Positions 17,887 to 25,980 of a DNA stretch of 52,382 nucleotides are shown piece by piece. This DNA comes from Defluviicoccus sp. (GTDB lineage Bacteria; Pseudomonadota; Alphaproteobacteria; MPNO01), in contig JAPPGP010000253.1 in the NCBI GenBank assembly GCA_028821395.1, positions 49,201-101,582 of the forward strand. Reading direction: 5' to 3'. Numbering within the stretch: the first letter of the stretch is position 1; each line of letters starts with the position of its first letter. The translations under genes and the position numbers were made by a program. Under the pieces are notes generated by a model. The model saw nothing but the letters and a program-made list of their open reading frames with translations, ran no database searches and was not told the origin of the DNA.

Positions 17887-18462
17887 TCACGCCTCCGCGC
17901 CGTCCCCCGGCCGGTCGTACAGGTGCCTGAGCTCCGTCCGCCAGTCGACGCCGCCCTCGACCACCCGCTCGACCGCGCGGATCCGGTAATAGGTCGGCGC
18001 CACGCCCGGCGGGTCCTCGCCGGGCGGCGCGTGCTTGAGGCGGGCGAGCAGGATGCGCCGGGTGGCGATCACCGCGGCGTCGGTGGTGCCCAGATTCTCC
18101 TTCGACCGGTCGACGATCGGGCCCATGCTCTCCTGCACCGCATGGTCCTGGTTATTGATCCCGTCGATGCCGCTATAGGTCTCGCTCCTCTGCACCGCCC
18201 GGTCGATCAGCCAGTCGACGTCGCGGTTGCGCAGCTTGCGGTGCCGCGCGTCGACCTCGCCGGGCGCGCGCCCGCGGCTCCATTCGAGGATTTCGCGCTC
18301 GGAATCGCTCAGCGCGTCGTCGCCGTACTTGCCGATCCAGTTGTAGACCATGGTGTTCCGGTCATCCATCGGCACGAAGATGTGGCCGTTGACGATCGGC
18401 TGCAGGGTCTCGCCGTCGCCGCCGAGCTCGAACGGGAAGAAGGGGTGGAATTCATAGAAAAA
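17887..18462 (-). pseudogene. Rieske dioxygenase, C-terminal half (other half at 48943-49698)
   Basis: About 191 codons of the catalytic domain of a phthalate 4,5-dioxygenase-like oxygenase: FFYEFHPFFPFELGGDGE, then IVNGHIFVPMDDRNTMVYNW, NNQDHAVQESMGPIVDRSKE and LGTTDAAVIATRRILLARLK. The late Asp in TTDAAV is the third ligand of the catalytic iron. The Rieske cluster domain and the start are missing: coding sense stops at about 18462 and a G/T-rich sequence begins. A fragment with exactly the missing N-terminal half lies on the same strand 30.5 kb away, and the two together total about 440 residues, a normal length. Confidence 0.85.
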
Positions 18463-18489
18463 CTGAGGTGGTATGTTTGGGGTGGGTTG

Positions 18490-18505
18490 GGGTCGTTCTC
18501 TCTCC
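18490..18505 (+). repeat. Left terminal inverted repeat of the island
   Basis: GGGTCGTTCTCTCTCC reads inward here. The right end carries its reverse complement with one mismatch (15 of 16 bases). It lies 27 bases inside the point where Rieske coding sequence ends. It is probably a recombinase-binding arm of the element. Confidence 0.6.
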
Positions 18506-19125
18506 GTGGATGGTTGTTACTTTAGAATGGGTTAGGTGGTCTGTCGAGGATTTCCTGGGGATCTTCTGTGTGACATACGATCTGTCGTTTTTGGGGGTTT
18601 TGGTGGTGTTGGGGGAAGTGGAGGGTGTGCGTATGTCGTGGGGTGGGTCCCGGGGTGGGAACCTGTCTCTTGACTAGACCGAAACGGGGGACACTCGGGG
18701 TGGCAGGCTGCGTCCTCCGATTGTGAGGAACACTGAAGGTGATTTCGGACCCTCCGTGCTCTCCGGGGGGTGCCCGTGTCGCCGCCGGAGGCGGGGCTGC
18801 CGCAGCCGGGGCGGCCTCTGCCGCAGCCGGCAAGCGACCCGCCGGCCCGAGCCATATGTCGAGTTTGTGTCCCATCCGTGCCGTGCTGCGTAAGGCGTCT
18901 TCGATCCCGCTGCGGAGACGGGCGCCTCGGAGAGCCATTTAACTTTCGGACATTTCTTCAACAGAATTTTCTCTGTTTAAGGATTTCACGAGTTTAAACA
19001 GTTATCGGACTCCACCGACACCCACGCTCCGCGCTTCGGCCCGTGCCGGTCACGATCGCCGTGGGCGGGTCGGCGACGACGAGCCCTGCTCTCTCCAGAC
19101 CCGCGTCATCACGGACCCGATCGCG
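18506..19125. other. Gene-free left end of the island
   Basis: No frame shows recognisable protein. The first 180 bases are strongly G/T-biased on this strand (many GGTGG, TTGGGG and GTTTTT runs), unlike the flanking DNA. Around 18770-18850 there is a repetitive GCC-rich stretch that would encode Ala/Gly/Pro runs in several frames. The last part, from about 18950, is more AT-rich. Short open frames exist on both strands, but none has a convincing start, ribosome site or conserved composition. Confidence 0.5.
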
Positions 19126-19395
19126 GTGACCGGCCGCGATCCCGACACGGTGAGGTTCGGCGACGACGGCGCGCCGGACCGGTTGGCGCGGCTCTATGTC
19201 GAGGCCGGGGGCGCCGAGGCGGCGCGCCATGTGGGAACCTCCCTGCCGTGGGAGGACCGGCGGGACGATTTCGATCGCGTCGACTGGATCGACCGCTTCT
19301 GGGAGCTCGACGACTGGTGCAAGTCCGACGGCGTCGGGCTCGATGGGCTGCGCGCGCCGTGCGACCGGGCGGTGGCGCGGCTGGCCCGGGCCTGA
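19126..19395 (+). CDS. Hypothetical protein, 89 residues, possibly a fragment
   Basis: The frame reads TGRDPDTVRFGDDGAPDRLA and later DDFDRVDWIDRFWELDDWCK, a composition (acidic, Trp-containing, regular hydrophobic spacing) that looks like real protein rather than a shadow frame. I do not recognise the family. The ORF is open for some 25 codons upstream of this ATG and no clear ribosome site was found, so it may be the C-terminal part of a longer gene. It lies between the island's left end and the RepA-like ATPase fragment. Confidence 0.3.
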   Translation: MTGRDPDTVRFGDDGAPDRLARLYVEAGGAEAARHVGTSLPWEDRRDDFDRVDWIDRFWELDDWCKSDGVGLDGLRAPCDRAVARLARA

Positions 19396-19460
19396 TCCGA
19401 TGCCGGGGTCGTGAGACCGCGCCGAGAAAGCTTCTAAACTATTGAAAACAATGAAGAAAA

Positions 19461-20336
19461 TCAAAGTTCAATTCCTGCACTTTGATCGCTTCGATCCAAC
19501 GGGCGCTTCCGTCGGGATTTCCGTCCAGAACCGGTCGGTGGTGGCGAGGGGAGGTCCGATAACGGTCGGGCTTGAGTTGCGGGTGGTGGCCGGGAAGTGC
19601 ACCTAGTGTTGTCTCGCACATTGTTTGACGGCGAGATTCCCGGATTGTTTCGCGCGACGGGCGGGCGGATTTCCCGGATTGCGGGGTCGTTTCGATGAAG
19701 TGCTGGCGGGGTGTCGGCCGGCCGTCGGCGCGTCAAGCCGCTGCGCGGCTCCTCCGCTTCGCTGCGGCCCTTCGGGTGGTGGACGAGGAGGACGGCGGTC
19801 TCGAAGCGGCGCTGGATGTCGCGCAGGAAGCCGAGGATGGGAGCGACGTCCGCGACGGCGTTCTCGTCGCCGCCGTGCAGGCGGACCAGGGGGTCGAGGA
19901 TCAGGAGGCGCGGTGCGATGCGTTGCACGGTCTGCTGCAGGCGGCTTCGGTCGTCGAGATGGTCGAGGCGCAGTCTGGGCACGTCGATGACGGCGATGTC
20001 GAGGGTCTCGAAGCGGGCGCCGGCGGCCTTTGCGATGCTCTGGAGGCGAGTTCGCACGAGGTGGCCGTCGTCCTCGGCGGCGAACATCAGGACCGGGCCG
20101 GGGCGCGACGGGGCGAAGCGGCGCAGGCTGGGGACGCCGGCGGCGACCGCGACGGCGAGGTCCATCGCCAGGATGGACTTGCCGCACTTGGGCTGGCCGC
20201 CGACGATGCCGACGGCCTGCTCGCCCCACAGCGTGTCGACCAGCCATTGCCGCTCGCGGGGCCGGTCCTCCAGCTCGACCGGGGCGCGGGTCGGGAAGCC
20301 GTTCATCGCCCCGCCCTCGCTGCCGGCGCCGGTCAT
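19461..20336 (-). CDS. RepA-like AAA ATPase (AAA_25), C-terminus replaced
   Basis: A RecA-fold ATPase like the RepA helicases of plasmids and mobile elements. LWGEQAVGIVGGQPKCGKSI has the Walker A loop, MFAAEDDGHLVRTRL follows, and RLLILDPLVRLHGGDENAVA is Walker B. Recognisable homology ends at AVLLVHHPKGRSEAEE near 19750. The rest is a low-complexity Arg/Pro tail unlike the family, so the C terminus looks replaced after a rearrangement. The start at 20336 overlaps the stop of the upstream ExeA-like gene (ATGA). The Toprim gene at the far right end may be another part of the same replication or mobilisation module. Confidence 0.7.
   Translation of the reverse strand: MTGAGSEGGAMNGFPTRAPVELEDRPRERQWLVDTLWGEQAVGIVGGQPKCGKSILAMDLAVAVAAGVPSLRRFAPSRPGPVLMFAAEDDGHLVRTRLQSIAKAAGARFETLDIAVIDVPRLRLDHLDDRSRLQQTVQRIAPRLLILDPLVRLHGGDENAVADVAPILGFLRDIQRRFETAVLLVHHPKGRSEAEEPRSGLTRRRPADTPPALHRNDPAIREIRPPVARNNPGISPSNNVRDNTRCTSRPPPATQARPLSDLPSPPPTGSGRKSRRKRPLDRSDQSAGIEL
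19636..19681 (+). repeat. Two direct copies of TTCCCGGATTG
   Basis: TTCCCGGATTG occurs at 19637-19647 and again at 19671-19681, just beyond the point where the RepA-like protein loses homology. Repeats like these are often transposase-binding sites at the ends of insertion sequences, so this could mark the end of a partly lost element. Confidence 0.3.
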
Positions 20337-20750
20337 GGCTGGAGCTCCTCGAGCGCGTGCTGGAGGTGCTCGGCGTTGACCGTCTTGGCCTCCGCCAGGG
20401 CGGCGGCCGACAGCGCGTAATGCGCGATGCGGTTGATCTGGCGCGGCAGGCCGCGCGCGCTCTGGAACAGCGCCTCGACGGCGGGCGGCTCGAACAGCGG
20501 CAGCTCGCATCCGGCGAGCCTGAGGCGGTGGGTGAGGTAGGCGTCGACCTCGTCGCGGTCGAGCCCGGTGAGATGGTGGCGCACGACGAGGCGCTGGGCG
20601 AGCGATTCGTGCATCGCCATGGCGAGGCGCCGCCTGAGCTCGGTGAGGCCGACCAGGATGAGGCACAGGCGCTGCTCGGCATCCATGGCGAAGTTGGTCA
20701 GCAGGCGGAGGTCTTCGAGCACGTCGTTGCGCAGATGAGACGCCCCTCCT
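20333..20750 (-). pseudogene. ExeA/TniB-like AAA ATPase, 5' truncated and frameshifted
   Basis: The C-terminal part of a transposition-helper ATPase: HLRNDVLEDLRLLTNFAMDA, then LILVGLTELRRRLAMA, the sensor segment ESLAQRLVVRHHLTGLDRDE and RGLPRQINRIAHYALSAAAL. Walker A is absent. The Walker B region SLLDEEGRL lies in a different frame just upstream, so the gene carries a frameshift near 20745 and lacks about 170 N-terminal residues. Such ATPases usually sit beside a DDE transposase and a RepA-like ATPase. The RepA-like gene follows with an ATGA overlap, but the transposase is gone. Confidence 0.7.
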
Positions 20751-21047
20751 CGTCCAGCAGAGACGCGCCACGCCACAGGCCGCCCCCGGCGGCGGCAGCC
20801 CGCGCGGGCCGGAACCGGGAACGCCCGCAATCCGGGGGACGCGGCCCGCAATCGCTCATCCATGTCCATGCTTTGAGAACTGCCCTCCGCGCGCAGCCGG
20901 TCGCGAATTGCAGCACCGGCCTACCGACCGGCAGACGGCGTCGCAATCGACAGGGCGATCGTGGCGTCGTAGGCAGCCTTGACGTAGGCGAGCACAGGCA
21001 GAGCACCGTACTCGGCGAAAACGCAGGGCAGGAATTCCTCGAACGAC

Positions 21048-22361
21048 TTAACTGCCTATTCCCGGGTTCTGAGCATCGCGAACAGCGGCGTAGTTCATCG
21101 CTTCATCCAAATGTGCCACGGATTTGCGGCAAATCGACCGCACATTGGAAGACGCTTCGTCGAACTCGTCTTGCACGAGTTCGGCCAGAAGTTCGAGCAG
21201 TGCAGCGGGAGTGGCGGTCGGCACAAAGTGCGTGATTGCCTCGAAGAGCCGGACTCGATCCCGAGGACGTAGAGCATCGACGTCGTCTTGGGCTAGGGCT
21301 TCAAGGATCTCTCGACGCTGAATAGCCTGAGGGGTCATCGCATTGAGCGTGCCGACTGGAGAGACGCGTGCACCCTCTACGCGCTTGTGGATTGCGTTGC
21401 GGCGCCGAGGTTCGCCCGATATCAAGTCGCGAAGCTCACCGATTCCGAGATTGGCGGAGTGAGCAAAGTGGTAGATCGGCATGTATAGCGAAGTCTCACG
21501 ACAAGCCTGCCTGATGTATTCGATGGGGGCTTGGGGTCGTTCCTGGCGAAGGAAAGCGAGCAGAATTTCCCTTTCGCCGATGACAAGAGGGCGGGCAACT
21601 GTCCTCACGGGTGCGAGAGAGTTGGGCGCAACTGCCTCGACATCCCCCACGAGACGAAGGGTAGGTGCGCCGGGCTGGCCGCTTTGCGCAAATCGTCCTT
21701 TACGGATGAACTGGACCTTCTCGAGAAGATCGCTGCTGACCAAGAGACGCCCTCCGCGACCGGAAAGCTCACCCTCGACCAAGTCCAGCACCCCGACATT
21801 CTCGACCCCGATGCGACCGACGCGCGACAGATGATCCAACCAGGAATCGCGCTCGCGGTGCTGTCTTTCAAGTAACAGACTCTGCAATTCAGGGTAGCGT
21901 ATCCGCTGCGACCTTGCGCGGTACCGATAGTAGATGTCGGATTCGCGGATGCCCTCCCGGTCGTCCTTTAGGGAAACGACGGGTCTTTCCTTGGCCAATG
22001 CGACGTAGAGGACACCGAGGCGGACCCCGCCGAAGTGAGTACTGAAGAGCTCCCATTCCAACTCGGGCGCGTAGGCGGAGTTGAGATACGCGCTGAAGCG
22101 AGCCAAATCGATGGCGTCAAAAATCTCGTCGTTCACCCCGAGGAGGAGGCGCGGGGAATCCTGGACACCAAAGACGATGAACCCGCCCGAGGCGTTTGCG
22201 AAGGCCGCCAAAGTCTTCCCGTACTTGGCCCGATTGGCCCAGTTGAAGCTCTCCTTGTATTCAAGGCGACTGTTCTCGCGGGAAGCCAATCGCTTGGGGG
22301 CGTCCGGGTCGAGTCGAAGAAGACCACTCAACTCGGCAGTCAGAGCTTCTTCCGTGGTCAT
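21048..22361 (-). CDS. AlbA_2 (Schlafen-like) domain protein
   Basis: A 437-residue protein. Near the N terminus lies the AlbA_2 divergent AAA_4 signature: ENSRLEYKESFNWANRAKYG followed by KTLAAFANASGGFIVFGVQD, then GIRESDIYYRYRARSQRIRY. This fold occurs in Schlafen-type nucleases and in predicted transcriptional regulators, and Schlafen-like genes often occur in prokaryotic defence islands. The C-terminal 200 residues are helical and unassigned. ATG 22361 is chosen over GTG 22385 because homology starts after it. It is transcribed away from the defence operon. Function unknown; nuclease activity is inference only. Confidence 0.75.
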   Translation of the reverse strand: MTTEEALTAELSGLLRLDPDAPKRLASRENSRLEYKESFNWANRAKYGKTLAAFANASGGFIVFGVQDSPRLLLGVNDEIFDAIDLARFSAYLNSAYAPELEWELFSTHFGGVRLGVLYVALAKERPVVSLKDDREGIRESDIYYRYRARSQRIRYPELQSLLLERQHRERDSWLDHLSRVGRIGVENVGVLDLVEGELSGRGGRLLVSSDLLEKVQFIRKGRFAQSGQPGAPTLRLVGDVEAVAPNSLAPVRTVARPLVIGEREILLAFLRQERPQAPIEYIRQACRETSLYMPIYHFAHSANLGIGELRDLISGEPRRRNAIHKRVEGARVSPVGTLNAMTPQAIQRREILEALAQDDVDALRPRDRVRLFEAITHFVPTATPAALLELLAELVQDEFDEASSNVRSICRKSVAHLDEAMNYAAVRDAQNPGIGS

Positions 22362-22482
22362 GGCGTGTAGTGAGACGGTAATCACCTGACAGTACGAGCC
22401 GCCGGAGCTCGACTGTCAAGAGCCCTGCGCGCCGGGGTGACGCAGCCGGCCAGCGCCTTGGACAGGTCCAGCCGGGGAACGG

Positions 22483-22740
22483 GTGGAAGGCGATGCCGAG
22501 ATCGCGACCGACGATTTCGCCCGACCCGATGTCGACGTCGCGCTCACCGGCATCCGCGACGCCGGCGGCCGCGCCCGGACCGACCTCCGGTGGCGGGATA
22601 TCTCGATGGTACGAGGGCATTTCCGGGTGCGGGACAATGCGGGCTCGGTCGAAGGCCGGTTCTTCGGACCCGACCATAACGAGGTAGGGGGCATCTTCCG
22701 ACGGGACCGGCTCGTCGGCGCGTTCGGCGGTTCGCGTTGA
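22483..22740 (+). pseudogene. Transferrin-binding-protein-like beta-barrel fragment
   Basis: An 85-codon remnant: GDAEIATDDFARPDVDVALT, then RWRDISMVRGHFRVRDNAGS, EGRFFGPDHNEVGGIFRRD and VGAFGGSR. The last two segments match the end of the TbpB-like lipoprotein barrel domain, in which GPxxxEVGGxF and GAFG recur. No signal peptide or N-terminal lobe is present, so only the extreme C terminus survives. It is probably chromosomal or IS-borne debris in the island. Confidence 0.5.
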
Positions 22741-22968
22741 AGGGGACACCCCGAGCGGTCCCGAACCGAACCCCTCCGTTCCTCACACCGGTCGATCCAG
22801 CACAGGCCGCTCCGAGGCATCGACCCATCTATCCGGTTGCTCAGGCACCCACGGCGACGCGTTACCGCGAACGGGTTAGGCATGCCCCTCCTGCCGAATC
22901 GGGCCGAGGCACCCCACATGGCTTGTCGGTGGCCTATTTCCGAATTGGTCTGTTCAGTGGAGCTAGGG

Positions 22969-24288
22969 TCATTCCGATTTCATTTCCCCGAGCTCCTGGG
23001 CTAGGTCCATCCAATTGCGCAGGGGCTGGTTCACTTCCTCCAAGGCGCGTGCCGATACCATGCAAAAGAGATCATCATCGATATTGCGCTGTTGCCAAAT
23101 CGAGAGGATAGGTCGGGCCGTCCCGGCGCCCTCCGCCCGTACCTCGAGCGTGCGGAACCAGATGTCCTGTCCTGCGGGACCCTTGAAGGCTCGGTTCTCA
23201 AGGACCCGGTATCCGCTATCTCTGGCAGCCACCCACAGCGTGGCGAGTGGTGTTTGGTGGCCGGCAGGGTCGCCGATCACGGTTGCCTGTGCAGGCAGGG
23301 TGTCGCTGAAGCGTTGTTCGAGGGACCACCGGACGGCTTCGAAGCGGTCGCGGGACGGGTTCCACCGAATGCTTTGCCCATCAGGCGTATGGCCTTGGGC
23401 GCGGGTGAGGAAAGCCCGCAGCGAGGTACGTGCCGAAGCACTCGGGATTGCGACAACTTCGTTCACCCATCGGGTCAGCCCTTCCGAGAGCCATTCGGAA
23501 ACGTCTTCCTCGCCATGGGAGCCGTACCGGGCGAAGTGCCACAGGACCTCGGCGAACGCGTTGAGAGGATGGCCTCTTCTCCACAACCAGTCCCTCGTCT
23601 CTCCGGAAATATCTTGAAACGGTTCACCCGCGTTCTGGCGGGAGACGGACACGTTTGCCAGCAACGCCTCCAAGCAGCGGCAAAGGGTCTGCGTCAACTC
23701 CTTGTCTGGCATCCTCACGCGTCGATTCTTCCAGAGCCTTTCCTCCGCGATCCGGACGCACACTCCCCAGATGGCGACGAGAGCCTCCGGGCTGTTCTTC
23801 GGAAGCGGCTTGTCTTCGATAAGCGTGTAACGCCAGCGTTCATATCCGGTGCCCTGGCTTCCGGAGACACGATTCAGGAAATCGCCCGCACTGCCGATGG
23901 CGACGTATGAATGCAGGGAGCGATATCGCCGGTAGAAATCCCGTACGATGTCCTGCGTCGGTTTTGCGAGCTTGGAGAACAACCGGCCTGAGTTGTGTGT
24001 CCGATAGGGATAGGCCCTGTGATCGTCTTGATTCGCATCGACGTCGCCCGGAACGGCAATGTCGATCAACTCAGGGATCGTCAGGCCCTTTTCTTCGGCG
24101 ATGAGATACTTCAAGGTTTGCTCAAGGCCGCTGTAGGCTGCGGTGACCACTGTCCAGTTCCGGGCGATGTCAGTGCCAGGGTGCAGCTCCCATGTGACCG
24201 CCTCGCTTTCCAGCGTTTCCTTGGTCTTCCTGTACGCGGTCAAAAGCCGCTGAACCTTTTCGATGCTTGCATCTCGCGATATTGGCAT
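22969..24288 (-). CDS. Uncharacterised 439-residue protein with possible HEPN-like region
   Basis: No family recognised with confidence. It begins MPISRDASIEKVQRLLTAYR and has a helical N-terminal region with WTVVTAAYSGLEQTLKYLIA, then DIVRDFYRRYRSLHSYVAIG. The R-x(4-5)-H spacing in RRYRSLH is the kind seen in HEPN ribonucleases, where it forms the active site; this is suggestive only. The C-terminal half ends with QDIWFRTLEVRAEGAGTARP and a helix. The start at 24288 lies 80 bases from the divergent AbiEi start, so the two share a promoter region. Its position facing a defence operon makes a sensor, effector or regulator plausible. Confidence 0.55.
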   Translation of the reverse strand: MPISRDASIEKVQRLLTAYRKTKETLESEAVTWELHPGTDIARNWTVVTAAYSGLEQTLKYLIAEEKGLTIPELIDIAVPGDVDANQDDHRAYPYRTHNSGRLFSKLAKPTQDIVRDFYRRYRSLHSYVAIGSAGDFLNRVSGSQGTGYERWRYTLIEDKPLPKNSPEALVAIWGVCVRIAEERLWKNRRVRMPDKELTQTLCRCLEALLANVSVSRQNAGEPFQDISGETRDWLWRRGHPLNAFAEVLWHFARYGSHGEEDVSEWLSEGLTRWVNEVVAIPSASARTSLRAFLTRAQGHTPDGQSIRWNPSRDRFEAVRWSLEQRFSDTLPAQATVIGDPAGHQTPLATLWVAARDSGYRVLENRAFKGPAGQDIWFRTLEVRAEGAGTARPILSIWQQRNIDDDLFCMVSARALEEVNQPLRNWMDLAQELGEMKSE

Positions 24289-24310
24289 GCGCGTCACATA
24301 CTTCCTTCGG

Positions 24311-24322
24311 CGTTGTATAACG
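24311..24322. promoter_or_regulatory. Candidate divergent operator/promoter region of the defence operon
   Basis: CGTTGTATAACG has CGTT/AACG inverted arms, 47 bases before the abiEi ATG and 22 bases before the start of the divergent gene. TTGTAT at 24314 and TAGATT 17 bases on could form a weak promoter toward abiEi. AbiEi proteins characteristically autorepress by binding inverted repeats, so this is a reasonable operator candidate, though the arms are short. Confidence 0.25.
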
Positions 24323-24368
24323 ATAGCCTGGCCACTAGATTTCTGACAAACATCGACGGAGAAGAGAC

Positions 24369-24965
24369 ATGCGCGGCCTTCCCAAGCGCATAATGGAGCA
24401 CGCCGAGGCGCTTCCGGAAGCGGTGCCACTGTGTCCGGCCGCTCTGCTCCATCTCGGCAACCGGGCGGCCGTTGACCAGGCGTTGTCGCGCCTCGCCCGT
24501 TCGGAAAAGCTCATGCGCATCTGCCAAGGCGTCTACATGCGTCCCATCGAGACCCGTTTCGGCTTGCGGGCGCCCCGTGTCGACAAGGCGGTTGCCGCAC
24601 TGTCAGCGCTCTGGGGCGAGACCATCGTGCCGTGCGGCGGTGCGGCGGCCAACCGCCTTGGACTGACCGCGCAGAATCCGGTTCGCGCGGTCTATCTCAC
24701 GTCCGGGCCCAACCGTCGGCTGTATTTCGGCTCGTCCATCGTCGAGCTGCGCCATGCTCCGCGCTGGCAACTCGCGGCGCCGCATCGCAAGGCGGGGGAC
24801 GTCATCCGCGCCCTGGCCTGGCTGGGTCAGGAGGAGGTCGACGACAGCCTCGAAGCGGTCCTACCTACTCTCTCGGAGGAGGATCGGGACGAGCTGGCGA
24901 CCGCGCGGGCCGTCATGCCTATCTGGATGGCGGAACCGGTGAGTGCGCGCCTGTCGCATGGCTGA
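24369..24965 (+). CDS. AbiEi-type antitoxin / transcriptional repressor
   Basis: A 198-residue antitoxin of the type IV AbiE toxin-antitoxin family. The N-terminal winged helix includes CPAALLHLGNRAAVDQALSR and LARSEKLMRICQGVYMRP, and the AbiEi core has ALWGETIVPCGGAAANRLGL and YLTSGPNRRLYFGSSIVELR. It should repress the operon and counter AbiEii without direct binding. The start ATG 24369 has GGAGAAGAG just upstream. Its 3' end overlaps the start of abiEii by 8 bases. It is the first gene of the defence run. Confidence 0.83.
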   Translation: MRGLPKRIMEHAEALPEAVPLCPAALLHLGNRAAVDQALSRLARSEKLMRICQGVYMRPIETRFGLRAPRVDKAVAALSALWGETIVPCGGAAANRLGLTAQNPVRAVYLTSGPNRRLYFGSSIVELRHAPRWQLAAPHRKAGDVIRALAWLGQEEVDDSLEAVLPTLSEEDRDELATARAVMPIWMAEPVSARLSHG

Positions 24966-25980
24966 GACGCGATACCAGGATCTCTCGGCCGACGACAGGC
25001 GCGACGCCCTGGAGGTGGCGGAGCGCGCCAGCAGCTACAGGGCGCATCTTCTGGAGAAGGACATCTGGGTCGTCGTGACCCTCGGCGTGCTGTTCGACGC
25101 GCCGTTTGCCGAGCACCTCACCTTCAAGGGCGGCACGTCCCTGTCGAAGGTGTGGCGCGCAATCCGCCGATTCTCCGAAGACATCGACATCACCTACGAC
25201 ATCCGCGCCTTCGCGCCCGACCTCGTCGGCGGTGGCGGGGACGAAGCGCTTCCGCCCACGCGCAGCCAGGAGAAGCGTTGGACGCGGGCGATCCGTGGCC
25301 GCCTCGCCGAGTGGGTTTCGGATCGGGCCTGTCCAACGGTCGAGGAAGGGCTCGCGCGCGCCGGTTTCCCGGCGCAGGTTCGTGCCGAGGCGGATGGGCT
25401 CCACATCGGTTACGAACCGCTGTTCGCGGAGAGCGGGTTTGTCCGCCCGGAAGTCATGGTCGAGTTCGGCGCACGATCGACCGGCGAGCCCCATAGCGTC
25501 CGGCCGGTCGTCTGCGACGCGACGGCGTACCTGCCCGATCTGGAGTTTCCGCAGGCTCGCCCGACCGTCATGCTGGCGGAACGGACCTTCTGGGAGAAAG
25601 CGACCGCGATCCACGTCTTCTGCCGCCAGGAACGGCGCCGCGGCGAGCGTCTGTCGAGGCACTGGCACGATCTTGCGCGCCTCGACGAGGCGGGGATCGC
25701 GGCCGCGGCTCTCGCGGATCGTACAGTCGCCCTGTCGGTTGCCCGCCACAAGGCCATGTTCTTCCGGGAAAACGATGCCCGCGGCGAACGGATCGACTAT
25801 GAAGCCGCGGTCTCCGGTGCCCTGCAACTGATTCCTTCCGGCGCCGCACATGCCGTTCTCGCCGACGATTACGCGCGAATGCTGGCCGACGGCATGCTGC
25901 TCGACGATAGCGAATCGTTCGACAGGTTGATGGAACGGTGCGCCCTGATCGAGGTCCAGGCCAACGAGACGAAGGCATGA
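24958..25980 (+). CDS. AbiEii-type nucleotidyltransferase toxin
   Basis: A 340-residue nucleotidyltransferase toxin (AbiEii/AbiGii family). HLTFKGGTSLSKVWRAIRRF followed by SEDIDITYDI supplies the GGTSLSK and DxDI catalytic motifs. LAERTFWEKATAIHVFCRQE and RLSRHWHDLARLDE are the conserved C-terminal motifs. Related toxins add nucleotides to tRNA or other targets and arrest growth on infection. The catalytic acids look intact. The start MAETRYQDLS at 24958 overlaps abiEi, and its stop overlaps the drmD ATG at 25977 (ATGA), coupling the toxin to DISARM translation. Confidence 0.87.
   Translation: MAETRYQDLSADDRRDALEVAERASSYRAHLLEKDIWVVVTLGVLFDAPFAEHLTFKGGTSLSKVWRAIRRFSEDIDITYDIRAFAPDLVGGGGDEALPPTRSQEKRWTRAIRGRLAEWVSDRACPTVEEGLARAGFPAQVRAEADGLHIGYEPLFAESGFVRPEVMVEFGARSTGEPHSVRPVVCDATAYLPDLEFPQARPTVMLAERTFWEKATAIHVFCRQERRRGERLSRHWHDLARLDEAGIAAAALADRTVALSVARHKAMFFRENDARGERIDYEAAVSGALQLIPSGAAHAVLADDYARMLADGMLLDDSESFDRLMERCALIEVQANETKA

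Noticed and set aside
20930-21047. Short minus-strand frame reading KSFEEFLPCVFAEYGALPVL
   Set aside because: Protein-like composition, but no start codon and under 45 codons; perhaps a remnant, not enough to annotate.
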